Part shown: piece by piece, positions 52,992 through 63,650 of the stretch | Layout: every line of letters starts with the position of its first letter | How positions within the stretch are numbered: the stretch's first letter is position 1 | From: Hyphomicrobiaceae bacterium | Lineage (GTDB): Bacteria; Pseudomonadota; Alphaproteobacteria; Rhizobiales; Devosiaceae | Reading direction: 5' to 3' | Assembly (NCBI GenBank): GCA_020638095.1 | Contig: JACKJF010000004.1 | Coordinates: 682,001 to 746,000 of the forward strand | DNA length: 64,000 bases | Position numbers and translations under genes: made by a program | Notes under the pieces: model-generated | What the model saw: only the letters and a program-made list of their open reading frames with translations | Databases searched by the model: none | What the model was told of the DNA's origin: nothing

Positions 52992-54557
52992 CTATTCGCC
53001 CATCGCCGTCGCACCGCCCGGTGCGCCTTTTTTCGGCGTGCTGCCGCGCAGGAGGAAGACGATTGGCGTTGCCATCAGGCAGACGAACATCATCAATTTG
53101 AAGTCGTCGAGATAGGCGATCATTGCCGATTGCTGCGACACCAGCCCGTCAACCAGCGCGAGAATGGTTGGATTGCCGCTCGTTAGCTGGGGTGCCTGCG
53201 CCTGAACCATCGGCGATGTCGCCGTGATATGCGCGCCGAGTTCGCTGTGATTCACCTGGATCATGTTGGAAAGGACGAGCGAGACGAGCGATATCCCGAC
53301 GCCCGAACCGATATTGCGCACCAGGGAGAAGAAACTCGTGGCATCGGTCCGGAAGCGCCCCTCGATCGTCGCGAAGGTCAGCGTCGAAAGCGGCACGAAG
53401 ACGAAACCGAGCCCAAACCCCTGGATGACGCCACTGACGATCACCGGCGTCGCGCCCATTTGCAGCGAAAACCCGGTCATCAGATAAAGCGACCAGGCCG
53501 TCAGTCCGATCCCGATCAGCACCAGAAGCCGCGAGTCGAACCGGCCGACCAGCCGCCCGACCACGATCATCGACAACAACGTCCCCACCCCGCGCGGCGC
53601 CATCACCAGCCCGGTCTCGATCACCGGATAGCCCATCAGGTTCTGCAGAAGCGGCGGCAGCAGCGCCAGCCCCGAGAAAAGCGTCAGGCCGATGATGAAG
53701 ATGAACAGGAGCCCCATGGCGAGGTTGCGGTCGCGGAACATGCGAAGATCGACGAATGGCTGTTTGGCGGTCAGGCTGTGGACCACGAAGACCCAGAGAC
53801 CCGAGACGGTCAGCCCCAGCTCGAGCCACGCTTCCGCCGAACTGAACCAGCCGATCGACTGCCCCCGGTCGAGCAGCAGTTGCAGCGCCCCAATCGAAAG
53901 CGCCAGCATACCGAAACCGAAAATGTCGAAGGCGCGTTTGTGCAGGTCCGTCCGGTGCATGAAAACGAAGACCATGCCGAAGGCGAGCGCGCCCACGGGC
54001 AGGTTGACGAAGAAAACATAGCGCCAGTTGAAGGTCTCGGTCAGATAGCCGCCGAGCGTTGGCCCGATGATCGGCCCGATCATGATGCCCGCTCCATAGA
54101 TGGCCATTGCCTGGCCGATCTTTTCGCGCGGGTTGATTTCGAGCAGCACCGTTTGGGCCAGGGGCACGATCATCGCGCCGAAAATGCCCTGGAGGATGCG
54201 AAAGACCACCATCTCAGTGAGGCCGGTCGCCAGCCCGCAAAGCATCGAAATCAGCGTGAAACCCGCGATGGAGGTCAGAAACAATCGCTTCTGGCCGAAC
54301 TGGTCGGCAAACCAGCCGGTCAGCGGCGTCGCGATCGCCGCCGCGACGATGTAGGAGGTCAGAACCCAGGTGATTTCCGACTGCGCCGCGTTGAGCGAGG
54401 CCGCCATGTGCGGCAGCGCGACGTTGGCGATCGTCGTGTCGAGCACCTGCATTACGGTCGCGAGCATCAACCCCGCGGTCAGAAGCCCGCGATGCTCGAC
54501 GACCATGGCCGGCTTGCTGGGATCGATGGCCGCTGCGGCCTCTTCGGCGTCCGACAT
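52992..54557 (-). CDS. EmrB-type MFS multidrug transporter (DHA2)
   Basis: A 521-aa proton-driven drug exporter with 14 hydrophobic segments and the DHA2 signatures VMQVLDTTIANVALPHMAASL and the motif-C-like GAGIMIGPIIGPTLGGYL. It pairs with the upstream HlyD-type adaptor (emrA-like) to export compounds across both membranes with a TolC-type channel, which is not encoded here. Its start overlaps the adaptor stop by 1 nt. Likely regulated by the MarR gene at the head of the operon. Confidence 0.92.
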   Translation of the reverse strand: MSDAEEAAAAIDPSKPAMVVEHRGLLTAGLMLATVMQVLDTTIANVALPHMAASLNAAQSEITWVLTSYIVAAAIATPLTGWFADQFGQKRLFLTSIAGFTLISMLCGLATGLTEMVVFRILQGIFGAMIVPLAQTVLLEINPREKIGQAMAIYGAGIMIGPIIGPTLGGYLTETFNWRYVFFVNLPVGALAFGMVFVFMHRTDLHKRAFDIFGFGMLALSIGALQLLLDRGQSIGWFSSAEAWLELGLTVSGLWVFVVHSLTAKQPFVDLRMFRDRNLAMGLLFIFIIGLTLFSGLALLPPLLQNLMGYPVIETGLVMAPRGVGTLLSMIVVGRLVGRFDSRLLVLIGIGLTAWSLYLMTGFSLQMGATPVIVSGVIQGFGLGFVFVPLSTLTFATIEGRFRTDATSFFSLVRNIGSGVGISLVSLVLSNMIQVNHSELGAHITATSPMVQAQAPQLTSGNPTILALVDGLVSQQSAMIAYLDDFKLMMFVCLMATPIVFLLRGSTPKKGAPGGATAMGE

Positions 54558-55675
54558 CAGATCATCTCGTCAAGAAGCGACTTGCCGGTATCGACGGTCA
54601 CCACCACGCTCATGCCGGAACGAAGAACCGGCAGGTCTTCGCCGGCAAACCCGATGCGGACGGGAATGCGCTGGACGACCTTGACCCAGTTTCCCGAAGC
54701 GTTCTGTGCCGGGATAAGGGAGAATTCCGACCCAGTAGCCGCGCCGATACTGATCACCCTGCCCTCGAGGTCGTGACCCGGATAGGAATCGACCTTGACC
54801 GAAACCGGCTGACCCGTGGCGATCTTGCCGAGCTGGGTTTCCTTGAAATTGGCCTCAATCCACACATTGCCGGTCTCGACAAGGTTGGCGATCGTCGAGC
54901 CGGCCGCAACGAACTGGCCCACATTGAGGTTCTCGACATTGCTGACAATGCCGTCTGCCGGTGCCACAACGCTGGTTTTGTCGAGATTGCGCTTGGCCGT
55001 ATCGAGCGCGGCCAATGCTGAACGCACTGCCGGCAATTCGTCGGTCGGCGTTGCCGGATTGCCGCCAAGGGCCGCAATGGCCGCCGCGACACCCTGTTTG
55101 GCGAGCGCCACGTCGGACTGCGCGGTCTGGAAGGCGAGATGCGTATTGTCCGACTCCGCCTCGGTAGTAACGCCCTTGTCGGTCAGGTTGATCACCCGGT
55201 CCTCCGCCTTCTGACGGATCGCGAGCACATTCTCGGCCGCGGCCAGCTTGGCTTCCGCCGTGGCGTAGGTGACCCGCAACTGCTCGACATTCAGCCGCGC
55301 CGCCGCGAGCGCCGCATCGGCCTGTTCCAGGGCGATCCGATAGGGTTCGGGGTCGATCTGGAACAGCAGATCACCCGCCTGCACCGTTTCGTTGTCGCTG
55401 ACGTGAACTTCGACCACGCGGCCCGGAACGTCCGCCGAAATCGAGACGATGGCCTGGCGTATATAGGCGTCGTCCGTGTCTTCGTAGCGGCCGCCGGTGA
55501 GATAGAAATAGGCGCCGACCAAAGTCAGAAGCAATGGAACCGAGACCATCAGTATCGGTCGGCGGGAGGGCCGCCGGCGTTCCGGCTGCGCCGGTGCTGC
55601 GGCGGCGCCTTCGGCAACCGCCGGTTCCGCCGCGGGGGCTACCTGCTCGGCCTTTGCATCGACGCGCGCATTCAT
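54557..55675 (-). CDS. EmrA-type membrane-fusion protein (HlyD)
   Basis: Periplasmic adaptor of 372 aa: an N-terminal membrane anchor (ILMVSVPLLLTLVGAYFYLTGG near residues 42-63), barrel-sandwich hybrid parts (PGRVVEVHVSDNETVQAGDLLFQIDP and VVAPADGIVSN), a long coiled coil between, and the beta-barrel NVWIEANFKETQLGKI. It overlaps the MarR gene by 4 nt and the transporter by 1 nt. Together they form a three-gene efflux operon. Confidence 0.92.
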   Translation of the reverse strand: MNARVDAKAEQVAPAAEPAVAEGAAAAPAQPERRRPSRRPILMVSVPLLLTLVGAYFYLTGGRYEDTDDAYIRQAIVSISADVPGRVVEVHVSDNETVQAGDLLFQIDPEPYRIALEQADAALAAARLNVEQLRVTYATAEAKLAAAENVLAIRQKAEDRVINLTDKGVTTEAESDNTHLAFQTAQSDVALAKQGVAAAIAALGGNPATPTDELPAVRSALAALDTAKRNLDKTSVVAPADGIVSNVENLNVGQFVAAGSTIANLVETGNVWIEANFKETQLGKIATGQPVSVKVDSYPGHDLEGRVISIGAATGSEFSLIPAQNASGNWVKVVQRIPVRIGFAGEDLPVLRSGMSVVVTVDTGKSLLDEMI

Positions 55676-56130
55676 TGGCTTGTTTCCTTGTCCATCGTCG
55701 CGGCGAGATTGACACTCAGCCGCTGCAAAATATCGATCAGGTGGTCGCGCTCGCTTTCCGAGAGCCCTTCGAGCACCTGTTCCTGGGTTCTTGTCATTTC
55801 AGCTTTCATCGCCGCTACGACATCGCGAGCCGTTTCGGTGATCAGCACCACTTTGGCCCGGCTGTCCTTGGGATCGGGCCGCCGCTCCACGAAGTTCTTT
55901 GCCTCAAGCCGCTCCATCATGCCGCTGAGGGTCATCGGGTCGCTGTCGATCAGTCCGGCAAGTTCCGCCTGAGACAGCCCATCGCGGCGATAGAGCTGCG
56001 ATAGCGCCCGCCACTGCGGAAAGGTCAGATCGTACGGCTGCGACACGAATTCGAACCGCCGGCGCATGAGCCGGTAGAGTTCGTGCAGCGCGTAGAACAG
56101 CCCGCGGCCCTTGACCGATGTCGAATCCAT
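55672..56130 (-). CDS. MarR-family regulator of the efflux operon
   Basis: A 152-aa winged-helix protein with DGLSQAELAGLIDSDPMTLSGMMERLEAKNFVERRPDPKDSRAK, the MarR recognition helix and wing. As the first gene of the marR-emrA-emrB operon it is probably an autorepressor released by phenolic or drug ligands. A 15-bp perfect palindrome at 56146-56160 just upstream is the likely operator. Confidence 0.92.
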   Translation of the reverse strand: MDSTSVKGRGLFYALHELYRLMRRRFEFVSQPYDLTFPQWRALSQLYRRDGLSQAELAGLIDSDPMTLSGMMERLEAKNFVERRPDPKDSRAKVVLITETARDVVAAMKAEMTRTQEQVLEGLSESERDHLIDILQRLSVNLAATMDKETSQ

Positions 56131-56145
56131 TTTGGTTCATAAGCA

Positions 56146-56160
56146 CACTTATTATAAGTG
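56146..56160. promoter_or_regulatory. Candidate MarR operator
   Basis: CACTTATTATAAGTG, a perfect 7-1-7 inverted repeat, AT-rich, 16 nt before the marR start codon. This is where a repressor would block the promoter. Confidence 0.65.
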
Positions 56161-56196
56161 CACAAATGAAATCTTCTGACGCCGGCCCAAACGAAA

Positions 56197-56230
56197 CGGG
56201 CCGCAGCGTTGCCGCTGCGGCCCGGATTTT
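56197..56230. terminator. Terminator hairpin after the RTX gene
   Basis: CGGGCCGCAGCG/CGCTGCGGCCCG with a TTGC loop, followed on the plus strand by GATTTTTT. On the minus strand, downstream of the RTX gene, the tail is TTTCGTTT. Confidence 0.72.
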
Positions 56231-56248
56231 TTGATATTCGCCCCTCGC

Positions 56249-57220
56249 CTAAGCGAGAATGAAATCGTCGTGCAGGTCGAGATCTGAAACGTGCACGCCC
56301 TTGATCAGAACCTCGCCCTTGCCCAGTTGCAGCAGCACACCTTCAGGCGCATCGCTCAGCGTGCTGGCCAGCTTCGAATAGGTCAGGTTCGTGTCGGTCA
56401 GATCGATCATGTCCTTGCCCGGCTCGAAGTCGAGGACCGTGTCCTTGCCCTGATTGAACCTGAAGACGAGAATGTCTTCGCCGCTCCCGGTCAGGAAGGT
56501 GTCATTGCCCTTGCCGCCGATCAGCAGATCGTCGTCGGCGCCGGAATCGAGGAAATCGTTGCCGCGACCACCGATCAGGATGTCGGTGTCGTTGCCGCCC
56601 GCAAGGTAGTCCTTGCCCCCGCCGCCCTTCAGAACGTCGTTGCCATCCCCGCCGTTGAGATAGTCGTTTCCACGGCCGCCATTGATCGCGTCGCCGCCAT
56701 TGCCGCCAAAGATCTGGTCGTTGCCACTGCCGCCGCTCGCCGCGTCGTCACCGTCATCGAGGAAGATCAGATCGTCGCCACCGCGCCCATAGACCAGGTC
56801 CTGGTCGGCGCCGCTGTGGATTTCGTCACTGCCGCTGCTGCCAATCACCCGGTCCGAACCCGCCGTCAGCTTGTCGATGACGGTGTTGGGGTCCGACATC
56901 AGGTCGGCAAGCTGCAGGTGCAGGCCCGTCGCGACAAACTCATTGTAGGGCGTGCCGTCGGTGGAGGGCGAATAGCTGACCTTGGAGACGGTACCCGAAT
57001 AAGTGCCCGTCTGGTCATCATAGGAAAGGTCCGAACCCTCGATCTTCCACTGGGCCACGCTGTAGTAGTGCGGGCCAACGCGGTTCATGTAGAAGACCTC
57101 GGTGCCATCCGGCTGGGTCGCATGCGACATGAAGAAGTTGTTGAAGGTCAGATTCGTGTGCAGGTACTTCGACAGGTACCGGCCATTTTCAAAAGTATCG
57201 GGGAGCACGAAACGCGCCAT
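56249..57220 (-). CDS. RTX calcium-binding repeat protein
   Basis: A 323-aa secreted-type protein. Residues 1-120 form a soluble domain with LHLQLADLMSDPNTVIDKLTAGSD; residues 122-245 carry about ten glycine/aspartate nonapeptides of the GGxGxDxxx type (GGSGNDQIFGGNGGDAING and so on) that fold into a calcium beta-roll; the C-terminal 75 residues resemble the secretion region of type I substrates. There is no Sec signal. The role is unknown; no type I secretion genes are nearby. It is preceded by a 292-nt non-coding stretch. Confidence 0.85.
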   Translation of the reverse strand: MARFVLPDTFENGRYLSKYLHTNLTFNNFFMSHATQPDGTEVFYMNRVGPHYYSVAQWKIEGSDLSYDDQTGTYSGTVSKVSYSPSTDGTPYNEFVATGLHLQLADLMSDPNTVIDKLTAGSDRVIGSSGSDEIHSGADQDLVYGRGGDDLIFLDDGDDAASGGSGNDQIFGGNGGDAINGGRGNDYLNGGDGNDVLKGGGGKDYLAGGNDTDILIGGRGNDFLDSGADDDLLIGGKGNDTFLTGSGEDILVFRFNQGKDTVLDFEPGKDMIDLTDTNLTYSKLASTLSDAPEGVLLQLGKGEVLIKGVHVSDLDLHDDFILA

Positions 57221-57333
57221 TTGGAGGCCTCCGCAAAAATCAGGGTGCCCCCTCCTACCCCCTCCCGCTCCTCCGCCCCAGTTAAACCCTTTGTTTACCC
57301 TAACTCAGACAATTGAATCTATTGCCGAAAATG

Positions 57334-57360
57334 AAAAAGGGAGGCTGAAGCCTCCCTTTT
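57334..57360 (-). terminator. Terminator downstream of ilvC
   Basis: AAAAGGGAGGC/GCCTCCCTTTT with a TGAA loop. On the minus strand a T run follows. It lies after the duplicated ilvC tail, as if that copy were once the gene end. Confidence 0.75.
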
Positions 57361-57379
57361 GAAAACCGTTGGTCCAACA

Positions 57380-57422
57380 GCTAGTTCCGCGACTTGCCCA
57401 CCAAAGCGCCGGCCTTGATCCC
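57380..57422 (-). repeat. Duplicated 3' end of ilvC
   Basis: A 43-bp stretch, AGCTAGTTCCGCGACTTG onward, matches positions 57512-57554 of ilvC (last 13 codons and stop) with three mismatches. Read on the minus strand it encodes GIKAGALVGKSRN and a stop, against [13 protein letters not shown] in ilvC. Confidence 0.8.
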
Positions 57423-57438
57423 CAGGAAGGTTCGCAGG

Positions 57439-57472
57439 GAAAGCGGAATCCGCTTTCACGGTTCGCGAACCG
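57439..57472. repeat. Pair of palindromes between the two ilvC tails
   Basis: GAAAGCGGA-A-TCCGCTTTC at 57439-57457, followed by the perfect CGGTTCGCGAACCG at 57459-57472. They lie between the duplicated and genuine ilvC tails. Confidence 0.7.
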
Positions 57473-57512
57473 ACCAAGCAAGAACCGTGGATCAGGACAG
57501 CCTGGATGAAAG

Positions 57513-59236
<1,724 letters not shown>

Positions 59237-59549
59237 TCCCCTGGCCCGTGGCGTCCAACCTCACAAAGCCGTTCATTCCGCGACCGCAACCACGCCCGAT
59301 GCTGCCAAAGCCAGCAACGCCACGCTGCGCGTCATCTGCACCCGCGCAATCCCCGCCAAATGCCACTTGCTCAAGCGGCATCATCGACGCACCCGGCGCG
59401 CCCGTGTTTGTCTCCTCGCGACCTTCCTTGCGCCGCGCAATTTGCAACCGTACCGTACCGTACGGTTCGGCGCAAGAGCAAACTTGTCTGCCGAAAGTCC
59501 TTCCGGACAGGAGGAGTCGTTTCGGGCGGCGGCAACACGCCGGTCGTCC
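59237..59549. other. Intergenic region with a TetR-type palindrome
   Basis: A 313-nt region between the TetR and hydrolase-OsmC genes without a credible coding frame. It contains the inverted repeat AACCGTAC ... GTACGGTT at 59446-59467, with a threefold CCGTA direct repeat inside. That is a plausible TetR operator. Confidence 0.45.
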
Positions 59550-60764
59550 TCACACCAGATCAGTCACGATCTCGCTCGACGACTTCAGCGTTTTGTGCAC
59601 CGGGCATTTGTCGGCGATTTTCAAGAGCTTGGCCCGGGTTTCAGAATCAAGATCTCTGGAAAAACCGATGCGCCGCTCGAACCGGTCGATCTTGGCCTTT
59701 GCACCCTCCTCGCCCTTGTCGTCGGCGTAGACCTTCGCGTGGTCGACCATCACGTCGATCGTCCCCACATCAAGCCCCTTGAAATCGGCGTAGATTCTGA
59801 GCGTCATCGACGTGCAGGCCCCAAGCGCGATGGCAAGGAAGTCGTAGGGTGACGGTCCACTGTCGAGCCCGCCGGCCCTCACCGGCTCGTCCGCAAGGAG
59901 CCGGTGCTGGTTGACCCGGACCGAGTTCTGAAATTTGCCGTTATGCGTCTCGCGCAGCACCGCGGCGGTCGGCGCGTGTTCGTCAACGTCCTTGTGGCGC
60001 GGATCAAGATAGCGCTCGGCCCAGGCGCCGATCATTGACGCGGCGAAAATCGCGTCTCCCTCCCGCGTCAGCAGATGATCGGCTCCATCGAGCGACACGA
60101 AGCTCTTGGGGTGCCGGGCCGCTTCGAAAATCTCGGCCGCGTTGCTGACCCCAACCACGTTGTCGGTCGGCGAATGCAGAACCAGCAAGGCCTTGCGCAT
60201 GTGCTTGAGATTTTCTCGAACCGAAGCCTGTTGCAGGTCCTCGATGAACTGCTGCCGGATGGTGAAGCGCCGCCCCGCCAGCGCCACGTCGGCTTCCCCG
60301 CACTTGGCGATATCCTCAAGATGAGCGTCAAAGTTCTTGACCACGTGCTCGGCATCCGCCGGAGCGCCGATGGTCGCCACCGCACGCACGGTGCCGATCC
60401 GTCCTGCCGCAACCAGCACGGCCGCGCCGCCCAGCGAATGACCGATCAGCAGCTGCGGCGCTTCGTAATTCGCTTCGAGAAAGTTCGCGGCGGCGACCAG
60501 GTCGGCCACGTTCGAGGAAAAGTTGGTCGAGGCAAATTCGCCCTCGCTCGAGCCGAGCCCGGTGAAATCGAAGCGCAACACGCCGATGCCCTGCCCCGCC
60601 AGCGTCCCGGCGATGCGCCGCGCCGCATTGAGGTCTTTCGAACAGGTGAAGCAATGCGCGAAGATCGCATAGGCGCGCGGCCGTCCCGCCGGCAGGTCGA
60701 GCCGTGCCGAAAGCTCCGACACGCCGTCGGCGCCCGTAAAGCTGATCCTTTTGATGTCGTCCAT
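59550..60764 (-). CDS. Alpha/beta hydrolase-OsmC fusion protein
   Basis: A 404-aa fusion. Residues 1-255 are an alpha/beta hydrolase with the nucleophile elbow GHSLGG and LHSPTDNVV (catalytic Asp region) plus DGADHLLT (His). Residues 270-404 are an OsmC-like peroxidase domain, containing the peroxidatic Cys in LGACTSMTLRIYADFKG and the conserved C-terminal HKTLKSSSEI. OsmC detoxifies organic hydroperoxides. The ATG at 60764 follows GGAG and GAGG. Such hydrolase-OsmC fusions are known in proteobacteria. The TetR-type operator at 59446 lies downstream, so it is not obviously its regulator. Confidence 0.9.
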   Translation of the reverse strand: MDDIKRISFTGADGVSELSARLDLPAGRPRAYAIFAHCFTCSKDLNAARRIAGTLAGQGIGVLRFDFTGLGSSEGEFASTNFSSNVADLVAAANFLEANYEAPQLLIGHSLGGAAVLVAAGRIGTVRAVATIGAPADAEHVVKNFDAHLEDIAKCGEADVALAGRRFTIRQQFIEDLQQASVRENLKHMRKALLVLHSPTDNVVGVSNAAEIFEAARHPKSFVSLDGADHLLTREGDAIFAASMIGAWAERYLDPRHKDVDEHAPTAAVLRETHNGKFQNSVRVNQHRLLADEPVRAGGLDSGPSPYDFLAIALGACTSMTLRIYADFKGLDVGTIDVMVDHAKVYADDKGEEGAKAKIDRFERRIGFSRDLDSETRAKLLKIADKCPVHKTLKSSSEIVTDLV

Positions 60765-60954
60765 CGCCTCAACTCCGGTGTTCTGGCAGGCTAGCAATTT
60801 GCCAAAGTGTCCGTTAGCCGCCTCACGTCACTGTCAGCAATGGTGAACATTGCCGCGCATGCAGGCACATAGCCCGGAAAAACACTCCATCGCCACTTGC
60901 CGATGAAGCCACATCGTGGGAAACCGAACCTCCCACCCAAAACACGTTGTGCCG

Positions 60955-62064
60955 ATGTCCCAGCTTTTTTCCGAATTCACCCTGCGCGGCCTGACCCTGC
61001 GCAACCGCACCGTCGTTTCGCCGATGTGCCAGTTTGCCAGCCAGATGGGCCTGCTCGACGACTGGCACCTTGTTCATCTCGGACGGTTCGCCGTCGGCGG
61101 TTTTGGCCTGGTCTATGTCGAAGCGACCGCTGTGACCCCTGAGGGCCGCATCACTTACGCCGATTCCGGGCTCTGGAATGATGCGCACATTCCGCCCCTG
61201 CGGCGGATTGTCGATTTCCTGCACGCTCACGGCGCAGCAGCCGCAATCCAGCTTGCCCATGCCGGCCGGAAGGCCACGACGCCCCATCCATGGCGAAAAA
61301 CCGATACGGCAGACGCAAAAGCGCGCGCAGGCTTTGAAGACTGGCAGCCAGTCGCGCCGAGCGCCCTGCCCCATGCCGAAGGTCACAAAGTGCCGCACGA
61401 GCTCTCGATCGGGGAAATAGAGACGCTTGTGCAAAGGTTCGTCGAAGCGGCCGAGCGTGCCCTTGCAGCAGGGTTCGACATCGTCGAAATCCATGGGGCC
61501 CACGGCTACCTCATCGATCAGTTTCTCTCTCCGCTCGCCAACAAGCGCACCGACAAATATGGCGGCTCGCGGGAAAACCGCATGCGGTTCATGCTTGAAG
61601 TGGCCGACGGAATCCGCCGCGTCTGGCCCGATGAAAAACCGCTTTTCGCGCGCCTGTCGGTTCAGGACTGGCATCCGGACGGTTGGCAGATCGAAGATTC
61701 CGTGGCGCTGGCGGCTGAACTCAAATCGCGCGGCGTCGACCTGATAGACTGTTCGTCAGGCGGCTTTGCCGAAGGTCAGGTCAAAGGAGGCGCGCTGTAC
61801 CAGGTTCCGTTTGCCCAGGCGGTCCGTTCCGGGGCCGCAATACCCACAATGGCTGTCGGTCTGATCGACGATGCCAACGCTGCCGATGCCGTGATCGCCA
61901 ATGGCCAGGCCGATCTCGTTGCCTTCGGCCGTCCGGCGCTCGAAGATCCGAATTGGCCCGTTCACGCCAAGCGGGCGCTCGAAGGAACCGAGGGGCTTTA
62001 TGACCTCTACGCTGGCCCCGTTGGCCATGCCATTCGCGCCATGGACAAGGCTCTGGGCCGCTGA
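60955..62064 (+). CDS. NADH:flavin oxidoreductase, old yellow enzyme (YqjM type)
   Basis: FMN-dependent ene-reductase of 369 aa. The Cys of the thermophilic-like/YqjM class is seen in VSPMCQFAS, with HAGRKA (FMN contacts), HGAHGYLIDQFLSPLANKRTDKYGGSRENRMRF and GRPALEDPNWP. It reduces activated C=C bonds in small electrophiles. The ATG at 60955 follows a poor ribosome binding site. It ends 21 nt before the convergent DUF4403 gene. Transcribed away from the OsmC gene, with a 190-nt gap, it may share its electrophile-stress role. Confidence 0.9.
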   Translation: MSQLFSEFTLRGLTLRNRTVVSPMCQFASQMGLLDDWHLVHLGRFAVGGFGLVYVEATAVTPEGRITYADSGLWNDAHIPPLRRIVDFLHAHGAAAAIQLAHAGRKATTPHPWRKTDTADAKARAGFEDWQPVAPSALPHAEGHKVPHELSIGEIETLVQRFVEAAERALAAGFDIVEIHGAHGYLIDQFLSPLANKRTDKYGGSRENRMRFMLEVADGIRRVWPDEKPLFARLSVQDWHPDGWQIEDSVALAAELKSRGVDLIDCSSGGFAEGQVKGGALYQVPFAQAVRSGAAIPTMAVGLIDDANAADAVIANGQADLVAFGRPALEDPNWPVHAKRALEGTEGLYDLYAGPVGHAIRAMDKALGR

Positions 62065-62085
62065 ACGGAGGCAATGTGTCCAAGG

Positions 62086-63579
62086 CTACAGGTGAACGCT
62101 GAGGTCACCGCTGAGGTTGACGACAACCTGAATGCCATCGTCGGCAAATTGAACCGCCCCGACGCTGGCGTCGGTAAGATTGCCCTCGGTCGTCACGCCG
62201 CCGTCAAGCTTGTTGTCGAGCGCCGCGTCGAGGTTCTTGACCAGCAGGTCGTACTCATCGGCGAACGGAATAAACGCATTGTCCTCGGCGATCTGCATGA
62301 TAGGCCGCTGCGAGATGACGAATGACGCGGCGTCGACCACCACATTGTCCGCAACGCTGGCAAACTTCATCTGCCGGAAACGCACGACCTTGGTGTTCCA
62401 ATTGACCTGCGGAACCGCGGAAAGATAGGCCCGCCCTGTGGCGTCGAAAAGGGCTCCCGGGCCGTCCGCGACATAGTCGAAGCCGATCACAATGGCCTTG
62501 TCGTTCGGATAGACATCATAGTTGCTGAGATCGAGCGTGTATTCGTTGGGATCGACGACTTCGACAATGCGGCTCCCCAGCTTTTCCGACGCCAACGCCC
62601 GCTCGATGGCGCGGTAGGACAGCGTTACGGGAATGGATATCTGGAATCCCTGAGGAAGGTTCCCGACATCCTGCAGGTTCGGCAGGGTTCGGTCGATATC
62701 GACGTTGGGTTTTGCGCCGATGCGCGTTTGCGTTTCGACTTTGAGCGCGACATTGGCGGAAATCGTGTTCGTACCGATCCTCAGTCCTGAAAAGTGAACG
62801 CTTTTCGGGGACACGGCGACCCACACGGCGGGATTGTCGTTGACCTTGAAAGGCTGCTGCAGGTCGCGCCACGCACTGGTCACGGTCTGCTTGAGGTTGA
62901 GCCCGTTGAGCATGCTGGCAAGCTCCGGCCCCATGCCGTTGAGTGCCTTCTGGATTTCGGGGCGAAGCTGATCGGCAAAATCGAGCCGGATCCCGAAAAC
63001 ATCGGCATGCGCCCGGTCGCGCCAACGGAAGTTTGCATCGGCATCGACCGCGAATGTCCAGTTCGGCTTGAGGCGCGGCACCAGGTCGGCATTGACCGTC
63101 AACGAGCCCTGCACCGTCTCTTTCTGACCTTTGAGCACGCCGTCGAGCGCGGTCACCGTGATCCGGAAACGGATCGGCAGAATGACGTTGATCTTGCCAT
63201 TGTCCGACGAAATCTTCAGGTCGCCGTCCTTGCGGATGACCCCCTCGATCTTGCACGCAAGGGTAATCGCCGTTTGCGTGATGATCAGATCGACCTGCTG
63301 GTTGACGCATTTGTCGCGCCGCTCGTTGATCTCCAGCAGCTTGTTCGGAATGTTTGCCCCAAGTTCCTGCTGAATACGCGAGATCGGCACCGAAACCGGC
63401 ACATTGACCACCCCGGTCTGCACCGGCAGATCGTTGGCCTGCGCCACCCTTGGCGGCGCCACGGCTTCGAGATTCTTCGGCGCAAAGCCGCCACTTGCGA
63501 CGTAAACGAGCCCGCCCAGCAGCACAATGCCGACAATCGCGGAAAAAAGCAGGGACAGGCCGGAAAGAAGCCGCTTCAA
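62086..63579 (-). CDS. DUF4403 family membrane-anchored protein
   Basis: A 497-aa protein with an N-terminal membrane anchor or uncleaved signal (LLFSAIVGIVLLGGLVYVASGG), then a periplasmic domain with VNVPVSVPISRIQQELGANIP and C-terminal NAFIPFADEYDLLVKNLDAALDNKLDGG. These match DUF4403 proteins, which may form a lipid-binding (TULIP-like) fold; the function is unknown. Two cysteines (KCVNQ and LACKIE) may form a disulfide. Confidence 0.78.
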   Translation of the reverse strand: MKRLLSGLSLLFSAIVGIVLLGGLVYVASGGFAPKNLEAVAPPRVAQANDLPVQTGVVNVPVSVPISRIQQELGANIPNKLLEINERRDKCVNQQVDLIITQTAITLACKIEGVIRKDGDLKISSDNGKINVILPIRFRITVTALDGVLKGQKETVQGSLTVNADLVPRLKPNWTFAVDADANFRWRDRAHADVFGIRLDFADQLRPEIQKALNGMGPELASMLNGLNLKQTVTSAWRDLQQPFKVNDNPAVWVAVSPKSVHFSGLRIGTNTISANVALKVETQTRIGAKPNVDIDRTLPNLQDVGNLPQGFQISIPVTLSYRAIERALASEKLGSRIVEVVDPNEYTLDLSNYDVYPNDKAIVIGFDYVADGPGALFDATGRAYLSAVPQVNWNTKVVRFRQMKFASVADNVVVDAASFVISQRPIMQIAEDNAFIPFADEYDLLVKNLDAALDNKLDGGVTTEGNLTDASVGAVQFADDGIQVVVNLSGDLSVHL

Positions 63580-63650
63580 TGGTTCACGCCTCGCTTGAGA
63601 ATCGCCCGATCATACAACAGGCCATTCAAAGCGGTAAAATCGGCGGAAAT

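Noticed and set aside
53229-54776. Long open plus-strand frame opposite the EmrB transporter and adaptor.
   Set aside because: Antisense to well-supported membrane transporter genes; composition is Arg/His-rich as expected of a reverse-strand shadow.
60823-61674. Open minus-strand frame opposite the old-yellow enzyme gene.
   Set aside because: Antisense to a clear flavin oxidoreductase; no family similarity.
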